Origin: JBGQDM01 sp041495845
GTDB taxonomy: Bacteria; Acidobacteriota; Terriglobia; Terriglobales; Acidobacteriaceae
Assembly: GCA_041495845.1 (NCBI GenBank)
Contig: JBGQDM010000164.1
Span: 1-5,010 of the forward strand
Direction: 5' to 3'
Length of the DNA: 5,010 bases
The number at the start of each line of letters is the position of its first letter. Position 1 is the first letter of the stretch. Under the pieces are notes generated by a model, which did no database searches, was not told the DNA's origin, and saw only the letters and a list, made by a program, of their open reading frames with translations. This document shows, one piece after another, positions 1 through 5,010 of this stretch. The translations under genes and the position numbers were made by a program.

Positions 1-71
1 GGCTCTTCTTGTACCGTCGGCTGTTGCAGCAGACCGCCCATACGCCGATTCTACAACGTCGGGGTTCCGCT

Positions 72-1448
72 CTACTCGCCCGCTACGGTCAGCCCATCCA
101 CCCGGATGGTCGGCGCCGCCATGGAGCCACGGAATTCCAAGTCGTTGCCAATCTCGCTGATGTGAAAAAACATTTCCTTTAGATTCCCGCCGACCGTGAT
201 TTCTTCGACCGGATACGCCAGTTCCCCGCCCGAAATCCACAGTCCGCTCGCGCCGCGCGAATAGTCACCTGTTACCAGGTTTACCCCGTGCCCCAGAAAC
301 TCGGTAACGTACAAGCCATTGGGAATGCCGGCGATAATTTCCGCCGGCGTCTTCGTTCCCGCCTGCAGAAAATAATTGCCCGGCCCAATGCCGGGTGTTC
401 CGGCCAGTCCTCGCGCTGCGTTGCCGGTGGTTTCGAGGCCGAGTTTGCGCGCCGTATAGGAATTGAGCAGATAGGATTTCAGGACCCCGTTTTCAATGAC
501 CACGGTGCGCCGCGACGGCACCCCTTCACCATCGAACGGGGTGGTGCCGAAACCACCGGGCACGGTGCCGTCGTCAATCACGGTCACGTTGTCGCCGGCA
601 ATTTTTTCGCCCAGCTTGCCCGCCAGAAACGAGGCTCCGCGATACACCGAATCGCCGTTCACGCCTTCAAAAATATGTTCCAGGATGGACTGCGCCACCT
701 GCGGATCGAACACCACCGGCACCTGCGCCGTCTTGGCTTTGCGCGCTCCCAGCCGCCGCAGCGTGCGTTCGGCGGCAACGCGGCCCACTTGTTCCGGCGC
801 TTCCAGCATGGCCAGGCTGCGCGACACGTGATACCAGTAATCGCGCTGCATTTTGCCATCTTCACTCTGCGCAATTGGCACCGCGGCTACCGAACAGTAC
901 GAACGCCGGTACTCGCCGACAAAACCCTGCGAGTTGGCCAGCACTTTGTGGCCGGTGGCTGCGTCAAAGCTTCCGCCTTCGGAATTCTTGATGCGCGGGT
1001 CGAAATCCAACGCGGTTTTCTCCGCTCGCCGCGCGTAGGCAATGCGCTCTTGTCCCGGCAGCGAGTAGACGTCAGAGTGATACAAATCGAGGTCACCGGC
1101 CAACGACCCCATGGCCGTTGCTTCGGGCAGGCCGGCAAACGGGTCTTCGGACGTGATCCGCGCCAATTCCAGCGCCGAACCTACCAGCCGTTCCAGCGCC
1201 GCCGGAGAGAAATCGCTGCTGTAGGTGCTGGCCGCGCGTTTGCCAAAGAAGACGCGCACCCCGATCGCACGCGAGCCGGATTCCTTCAGCGTTTCCACCT
1301 GGCCCAGGCGGACCACGGTGGAAAATTCATCGCCTTCGCGAACCACGGCTTCCGCCGCGGAAGCGCCGCCCCGCATGGCCCGCTGCACTACATCCGCAGC
1401 CAGCTCTTTCAGGTCAGTTACAGTCTTGGATTCAGTTTGGATTGGCAA
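72..1448 (-). CDS. pmbA: PmbA/TldE, non-catalytic partner subunit of the TldD/TldE metalloprotease
   Basis: This 458-residue protein belongs to the TldD/PmbA (peptidase U62) family. In characterised bacteria, TldE (PmbA) pairs with TldD in a cytoplasmic protease that cuts unfolded peptides, including the microcin B17 leader and the antitoxin CcdA. The N-terminal domain (about 10-230) contains GVRVFFGKRAASTYSSDFSP (63-82), which parallels a segment of the upstream TldD. The C-terminal domain has IDDGTVPGG (291-299), IENGVLKSYL (318-327) and GHGVNLVTGDYSRGASGLW (386-404), all typical of PmbA. Where TldD has HEAIGH, this protein reads EHIFEG (257-262), so the zinc motif is absent, as expected for this subunit. 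The predicted start is TTG at 1448. An AGGA lies 9 bases upstream, an in-frame TAA lies further up with no ATG or GTG between, and the first internal Met (residue 25) would remove conserved-looking N-terminal helix. It lies 80 bases downstream of tldD, same strand, probably one operon. Confidence 0.95.
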   Translation of the reverse strand: MPIQTESKTVTDLKELAADVVQRAMRGGASAAEAVVREGDEFSTVVRLGQVETLKESGSRAIGVRVFFGKRAASTYSSDFSPAALERLVGSALELARITSEDPFAGLPEATAMGSLAGDLDLYHSDVYSLPGQERIAYARRAEKTALDFDPRIKNSEGGSFDAATGHKVLANSQGFVGEYRRSYCSVAAVPIAQSEDGKMQRDYWYHVSRSLAMLEAPEQVGRVAAERTLRRLGARKAKTAQVPVVFDPQVAQSILEHIFEGVNGDSVYRGASFLAGKLGEKIAGDNVTVIDDGTVPGGFGTTPFDGEGVPSRRTVVIENGVLKSYLLNSYTARKLGLETTGNAARGLAGTPGIGPGNYFLQAGTKTPAEIIAGIPNGLYVTEFLGHGVNLVTGDYSRGASGLWISGGELAYPVEEITVGGNLKEMFFHISEIGNDLEFRGSMAAPTIRVDGLTVAGE

Positions 1449-1454
1449 GAAGAA

Positions 1455-1461
1455 CTTTCCT
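1455..1461 (-). promoter_or_regulatory. Ribosome binding site supporting a TTG start of pmbA
   Basis: On the minus strand the sequence AGGAAAG occurs here. Its AGGA core is 9 bases before the TTG at 1448-1446. The nearby ATG at the start of the same stretch is immediately followed by TAG and is in another frame, so it cannot start pmbA. The site therefore decides for TTG as the initiation codon. Confidence 0.6.
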
Positions 1462-1528
1462 ACATTGTTAAACTGTCGAGTCGCGAATTATCGAATTCCA
1501 GAATACCGATTCAATTCGGCGGTTGGCC

Positions 1529-2980
1529 TTACTGCATAAATCCGCCAACTTCTTTCTTGGCGGTCCCACCCACGGTCAGCCGGTCAATTTTGATGGTCGG
1601 AATGCCCACGCCCACCGGTACCGCCTGCCCATCTTTGCCGCAGGTGCCCACGCCTTCATCCAGTTTCAGGTCATTGCCCACCATGGAAACACGGGTCAAA
1701 ACATCCGGCCCATTCCCGATGAGCGTAGCGCCGCGAATCGGCGCCGTGATCTGCCCGTCCTCGATCAGGTACGCTTCCGAGGCGGAGAAAACAAACTTGC
1801 CGTTGGTGATATCCACCTGGCCACCGCCGAAATTCACCGCGTAAATTCCGCGCTGCACCGAGCGCACAATATCTTCCGGATGGTCTTCCCCCGCCAGCAT
1901 GTAGGTATTGGTCATACGCGGCATGGGAATGTGCTCATAGCTCTCGCGCCGGCCATTGCCGGTACCGGCCATGCCCATAAGCTTGGCGGAAAGCTTGTCG
2001 CTCAAGTAGCCTTTCAGGATTCCCTTCTCGATCAGCATGGTGTTTTGCGTGGGTTGACCTTCGTCATCCACATTGAGCGAGCCCCGCCGCCAAGGCATGG
2101 TGCCGTTGTCCACCACCGTGCATTTCTCGCTGGCCACGCGCTTGCCAATGAGCCCGGTGAAGGCAGAAGTTTTCTTGCGATTGAAATCCGCTTCGAGGCC
2201 GTGCCCGATGGCTTCGTGCAGCAGCACGCCCGGCCAGCCCGGACCGAGCACCACATCCATCTCGCCCGCCGGGGCCTCGCGCGCATCCAGCTGCAACACC
2301 GCTTGTCGTGCGGCTTCCTGGGCAAAATGTTCTGGTGATTTTTCTGTCTGGAAGAATTCCAGCGCCACGCGTCCACCGCCGCCATGGCTGCCCCGCGCCG
2401 AATTGGTTTCCGTCTTGGCAATGCAGGAAACGTTGATCCGGGCCAGCGGTTGCGCATCCTCGGCAAACGTTCCATCGGAGCCGACAATCAGAATTTTGCG
2501 CAATTCGTCGGCGTAGCCGACTCGCACTTCCTTGATGCGCGGGTCGTAACCGCGGGCAGCGCGATCGGCGCGCTCCAGCAGCAGCACTTTCGCTGTCACC
2601 GCCGCATCCACTGACGGCAGCGTCACGGGATAGAGACTGCGTGCCGGGCGTTCCTGGAATCCCGCCACCTGAGTTTTCGAAGGCGCGCTGGCAATCAGCG
2701 CCGCAGTGCGGGCCGCGTGCAACATTCGCGCGGGCGAGAGATCGTCGGTATAGGCATAACCCGTCCGTTCTCCAGAAATTACCCGCACCCCGCAGCCCAC
2801 CGAAATCCCTTGCGAAGCCGACTTCACCAGCGATTCATCCATGCCCAGCGAGGTCGAAACCAGGTACTCAAAATATAAGTCGGCATAGTCGCCGCCCCCG
2901 GAAAGGGCCGCCGCCAGGTACTTCTCCAGGTCAGACTGGTTCAACCCGTAATGCTCGAAAAAGAATTTCTGCTTATCCAT
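1529..2980 (-). CDS. tldD: TldD, zinc metalloprotease catalytic subunit
   Basis: TldD is the catalytic subunit of the TldD/TldE protease, which hydrolyses unfolded peptides threaded into a cavity between the two subunits in the cytoplasm. With the chosen start the protein is 483 residues, close to the usual ~480 of the family. The zinc motif HEAIGH is at 255-260 (H255, E256, H260; bases 2201-2218). The family's third ligand, a Cys near the C-terminus, is C447 within GTCGKDGQ (445-452). Other family signatures are DYADLYFEY (31-39), GCGVRVISGERTGYAYTDDL (62-81), DNGTMPWRRG (291-300) and NFGGGQVDITNGKFVFSASE (383-402). The active site looks intact. The start is taken at the ATG at 2980 (MDKQKFFFEHYGL), because its N-terminus matches the family's usual lead-in. 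The ATG at 3031 would add 17 residues of unlikely character, and neither start has a well-placed Shine-Dalgarno. It is followed by pmbA and divergent from the gene at 3091. Confidence 0.96.
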   Translation of the reverse strand: MDKQKFFFEHYGLNQSDLEKYLAAALSGGGDYADLYFEYLVSTSLGMDESLVKSASQGISVGCGVRVISGERTGYAYTDDLSPARMLHAARTAALIASAPSKTQVAGFQERPARSLYPVTLPSVDAAVTAKVLLLERADRAARGYDPRIKEVRVGYADELRKILIVGSDGTFAEDAQPLARINVSCIAKTETNSARGSHGGGGRVALEFFQTEKSPEHFAQEAARQAVLQLDAREAPAGEMDVVLGPGWPGVLLHEAIGHGLEADFNRKKTSAFTGLIGKRVASEKCTVVDNGTMPWRRGSLNVDDEGQPTQNTMLIEKGILKGYLSDKLSAKLMGMAGTGNGRRESYEHIPMPRMTNTYMLAGEDHPEDIVRSVQRGIYAVNFGGGQVDITNGKFVFSASEAYLIEDGQITAPIRGATLIGNGPDVLTRVSMVGNDLKLDEGVGTCGKDGQAVPVGVGIPTIKIDRLTVGGTAKKEVGGFMQ

Positions 2981-3090
2981 GCTGATGATTGGATGCTCCA
3001 GACCAGCAAAAGCCCCGTTCGCGTCGCGCATCTACTTTGGTAGACCTGCCTTGATTATCCCACACGCTGGGCTGAGACTGGGAGCGGTCT
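2981..3090. promoter_or_regulatory. Divergent intergenic region between tldD and the nuclease-like gene
   Basis: This 110-base gap separates two genes read outward, so it should hold the transcription start signals for both tldD-pmbA (minus) and the rightward pair (plus). On the minus strand a GATAAT hexamer at 3059-3054 matches the sigma-70 -10 consensus at five of six positions, but no convincing -35 is found 16-18 bases upstream. On the plus strand I find no acceptable -35/-10 pair. If tldD were to start at 3031 the gap would shrink to 59 bases. No long inverted repeat or recognisable operator stands out. Confidence 0.45.
3080..3084 (+). promoter_or_regulatory. Shine-Dalgarno of the nuclease-like gene
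   Basis: GGGAG sits 6 bases before the ATG at 3091, an ideal spacing. An in-frame TGA at 3073-3075 lies just upstream, so 3091 is the first possible start in this frame. Confidence 0.75.
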
Positions 3091-4647
3091 ATGGCGCCGC
3101 AGGAAATCTCGTGTGCGTTGCTGACTCGCACCCTGGAGGAATTTCTTGCCGCCTCGCGTGATGCCGTGGTGCTGGAAAATGGCGCCCTCATCTTTGACCT
3201 GCAAGCAGCCCGTTACTCGCTCTCCGGCGACCACGGCAAGTGCTTGCTCCACCTCTGGTCTGCCGAACGCAACCTGGTGCGCCGCGTGCTCGACGCCGAA
3301 CAAAAAGCCAACGTGCTCCGTTTGAGCGTGCAGCGCATGGGCCAGGCACGGCCGTCGCGTCTCGAAATCTGTCTGCGTCGCGATGCGCGTGCGCCCGCAG
3401 CCAGAAAAGCCGCCCGCTCCGCCTACCAACAGGTGCTCGAGCGGATTCTCACCCGCCACGATCCTGACTCCCGCCTCGGCCGTCTCACTTCCGCCATGGA
3501 CCTCGAACGTTCGTTCGGGCCGGTCTATGCTCGCGGCCTCACGCGCCGCAGCCAAAGTGCGTTCGCAGTCCTCGGCGTCAACGCGCAGGAAACGCAGACC
3601 GCAGTGGACGGCTCACTCACCTTCGGCATTCTCTGGCTGGAGAAATGCCGCGAGAGTCACGCGGGCAAGCTCATGGTGGAAGGTCTGAAACTTTTCGTCC
3701 CGGCGGGGAGAAGTGCCGTCGTGCGCCAACGCATGGCCTACCTGAATTCCGCTGCCGCCAAATGGCAACTCTATGAACTCGACGAGCGCGAAGAAACCAT
3801 CACCGAAGCCGATTGCCGGGACCGCGGCAACCTGGACACGCGCCTCGCTCGCCTGAGCGACGACTCCATCACCCTCGAACGCTTCGCCGATGCCATTGCC
3901 CAAGTGCGTGCGGTGCTGCCGGACGCCGACATCGAGGTGCTCTCTCCCGGAGAAATCTCCTTTCGCTGCCGCGGTCTGGAGTTTGCGCGGGCGCGCATGG
4001 CCACGGAATCATCCTTTCGCGGCCATCCCGAGTTATTCTGCGGCACCGGCGCGCACGAAACGCTGTGGACGGAAGAATCCGCGCCTCGTCTCACCGACGC
4101 CATCCAGCGCCTGGCTGCCGCTCGCTCCAGTCACGGTCGGCGCGATCATGCCCTGTATCGCATTCATCCCGAGCGCTGGCTGGAAACGCTGGTGGCAAAA
4201 GACGTCAGCGTGATCGACTCCAGCCTGGCGCATCGTCCCTGCTACGCGCAGGTGCCCGCATTCTCCGCCGCCGACCGTTCCATGGTGGACGTGCTCGCGC
4301 TCACCCGCTCCCATCGCCTGGCCGTTCTCGAACTCAAGGCCGACGAGGACATTCACCTACCCCTCCAGGGTCTTGATTACTGGTCGCGCGTGGCCTTTCA
4401 TCACGCGCGCGGCGAGTTTTCGCGCTTCGGATATTTTCCCGGAGTCGAGCTTTCGCCGCAGCCGCCTCTCCTTTATCTCGTGGCCCCGGCGCTGCACGTC
4501 CATCCCGCCACGGACACGCTCCTCCACTACCTCGCGCCGGAAATCGAGTGGACTCTCGCCGGCATTGGCGAAGGCTGGCGGGAAAGAGTGCTGACCGTGT
4601 TCCGCAAGCGCTCCTCCGATGCTTCGTCTCCAGCGCGTTTACAATAG
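3091..4647 (+). CDS. Uncharacterised protein with a C-terminal PD-(D/E)XK nuclease-like domain
   Basis: I do not recognise this 518-residue protein as a named family. Its C-terminal part has the layout of a PD-(D/E)XK nuclease. A helix carries E365 (ERWLETLVAKD, 361-371). A predicted strand with D400 (SMVDVLAL) is followed by the strand RLAVLELKAD with E414 and K416 (bases 4330-4338). Then comes QGLDYW (426-431), matching the QxxxY motif of RecB/Cas4-type nucleases. All expected catalytic residues are present, so metal-dependent cleavage of DNA is plausible but inferred. Residues 1-340 have no motif I know. They include an ENGALIFDL strand (29-37), a basic stretch around 55-100 (WSAERNLVRRVL) and predicted helices. 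No signal peptide or membrane segment is seen, so it is probably cytoplasmic. The start is fixed by a GGGAG at 6 bases and an in-frame stop upstream. It ends 13 bases before mutL on the same strand, suggesting co-transcription and perhaps a DNA-repair role. An alternative is a NucS-like or restriction-like nuclease unrelated to MutL. Confidence 0.85.
   Translation: MAPQEISCALLTRTLEEFLAASRDAVVLENGALIFDLQAARYSLSGDHGKCLLHLWSAERNLVRRVLDAEQKANVLRLSVQRMGQARPSRLEICLRRDARAPAARKAARSAYQQVLERILTRHDPDSRLGRLTSAMDLERSFGPVYARGLTRRSQSAFAVLGVNAQETQTAVDGSLTFGILWLEKCRESHAGKLMVEGLKLFVPAGRSAVVRQRMAYLNSAAAKWQLYELDEREETITEADCRDRGNLDTRLARLSDDSITLERFADAIAQVRAVLPDADIEVLSPGEISFRCRGLEFARARMATESSFRGHPELFCGTGAHETLWTEESAPRLTDAIQRLAAARSSHGRRDHALYRIHPERWLETLVAKDVSVIDSSLAHRPCYAQVPAFSAADRSMVDVLALTRSHRLAVLELKADEDIHLPLQGLDYWSRVAFHHARGEFSRFGYFPGVELSPQPPLLYLVAPALHVHPATDTLLHYLAPEIEWTLAGIGEGWRERVLTVFRKRSSDASSPARLQ
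4183..4381 (+). other. PD-(D/E)XK catalytic core motifs (domain within the 3091 gene)
   Basis: The segment codes for about residues 365-430. In order it holds a helix Glu (E365), a Gln-containing strand (YAQVPAF, 385-391), the metal-binding Asp (D400), the E-L-K tripeptide (414-416) and Gln426/Tyr430. The spacing Asp-X13-Glu-X-Lys followed ten residues later by QxxxY is what is known for RecB-like, Cas4-like and NucS/DUF91-like members. The assignment rests on reading motifs, not on a profile search. Confidence 0.75.
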
Positions 4648-4660
4648 CTTCTCAGCGCTC

Positions 4661-5010
4661 ATGGGCCGCATTCACGTTCTTTCCGAGCAGGTTGCCAACA
4701 AGATCGCCGCCGGCGAAGTGGTGGAGCGCCCCGCCTCGGTCGTCAAAGAGTTGCTGGAAAACTCGCTCGACGCCGGCGCCACCCGCATCGTGCTCCAGGT
4801 GGAAGCGGGCGGCAAAAAACTGATCCAGGTCACCGACAACGGTTGCGGCATGGTGCGTGACGATGCCCTGCTCGCGTTCGAGGCCCACGCCACTTCCAAG
4901 ATTCGCACCGCTGAAGACCTGCTCACAGTCTCCACGCTGGGCTTTCGCGGCGAGGCTCTGCCTTCCATCGCCTCGGTTTCCAGGCTGCAAATGGAGACGC
5001 GCGCCGCCGA
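4661..5010 (+). CDS. mutL: MutL, DNA mismatch repair ATPase (N-terminal part, cut by window end)
   Basis: MutL is the GHKL-family ATPase that couples mismatch recognition by MutS to strand incision. The first 116 residues are present and the frame is open at the window edge. ATPase motifs are intact. Motif I is VVKELLENSLDAGA (27-40), with the catalytic Glu at E30 and the metal-binding Asn at N34. Motif II is DNGCGM (59-64). Motif III includes HATSKI (76-81) and LGFRGEALPSIASV (93-106). The N-terminal IAAGEVVERPASVVKE (15-30) is the hallmark of MutL/Mlh proteins. The start is ATG at 4661, which gives the family's usual short lead (MGRIHVL). No Shine-Dalgarno precedes it, so translation may be coupled to the upstream gene, whose stop is 13 bases away. 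An in-frame ATG at 4619 would add 14 residues and overlap that gene, and is less likely. The C-terminal half, which shows whether MutL has its own endonuclease motif, is outside the window. Confidence 0.98.
   Translation, partial: MGRIHVLSEQVANKIAAGEVVERPASVVKELLENSLDAGATRIVLQVEAGGKKLIQVTDNGCGMVRDDALLAFEAHATSKIRTAEDLLTVSTLGFRGEALPSIASVSRLQMETRAA

Noticed and set aside
1..41. Possible start of another minus-strand gene (ATG at 41, MGGLLQQPTVQEE, open to the edge)
   Set aside because: Only 13 codons are visible, with no clear Shine-Dalgarno before the ATG and no family signature. It cannot be supported from this window.
1502..1519. Short inverted repeat (CCGA...TCGG) near the end of tldD as a terminator
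   Set aside because: The stem is only 4 bp and no U-rich tract follows on the minus strand, so it does not qualify as an intrinsic terminator.
288..1844. A 518-codon plus-strand open frame antisense to pmbA and the end of tldD
   Set aside because: It runs across two well-supported genes and their gap. Its translation is rich in Arg, His and Gly without family motifs, which is typical of an antisense shadow in GC-rich DNA.
1523..2338. A 271-codon plus-strand open frame antisense to tldD
   Set aside because: It lies wholly opposite the conserved TldD catalytic region and shows no domain, so it is an antisense shadow of a real gene.
3055..3555. A 166-codon minus-strand open frame opposite the start of the nuclease-like gene
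   Set aside because: The plus-strand gene has a good Shine-Dalgarno and recognisable motifs in the same reading frame downstream. The opposite frame has no recognisable features.
4640..4645. TACAAT, a -10-like hexamer just before mutL
   Set aside because: There is no -35-like hexamer at 16-18 bases upstream (CGATGC at 17), and the box overlaps the stop of the upstream gene. It is more likely chance than a mutL promoter.

Overview
The window is GC-rich, tightly packed bacterial chromosome with four protein-coding genes and short intergenic gaps. I see no mobile elements, CRISPR arrays, rRNA or tRNA genes, or clear intrinsic terminators. Gene content and protein style (TldD plus PmbA/TldE, a full GHKL-type MutL, and a conserved-looking uncharacterised protein before mutL) fit a high-GC soil-type bacterium. 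An acidobacterial origin is my best guess, but this is an impression and no marker in the window proves it.

Left half, minus strand (about 72-2980): tldD followed downstream by pmbA/tldE, separated by 80 bases. These are paralogous subunits of the TldD/TldE metalloprotease. TldD carries the intact zinc site (HEAIGH plus a late Cys in GTCGKDGQ). PmbA keeps the fold but has no HExxxH, as usual for the partner subunit. PmbA probably starts at TTG, supported by an AGGA ribosome binding site. TldD probably starts at an internal ATG, giving the usual family length.

Middle (2981-3090): a short divergent intergenic region that must hold the 5' signals for both tldD (minus) and the rightward genes (plus). 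Only a good Shine-Dalgarno for the rightward gene and a weak -10-like box for tldD can be seen.

Right half, plus strand (3091-5010): a 518-residue protein of unknown function, followed after 13 bases by mutL, which runs off the window edge. The C-terminal part of the unknown protein has a convincing PD-(D/E)XK nuclease signature: a helix Glu, Asp-X13-Glu-Leu-Lys, then QxxxY. Its first ~340 residues match nothing I recognise. A putative nuclease apparently co-transcribed with mutL is the most interesting feature here. A role in mismatch repair or other DNA repair is an inference from domain and neighbourhood only.
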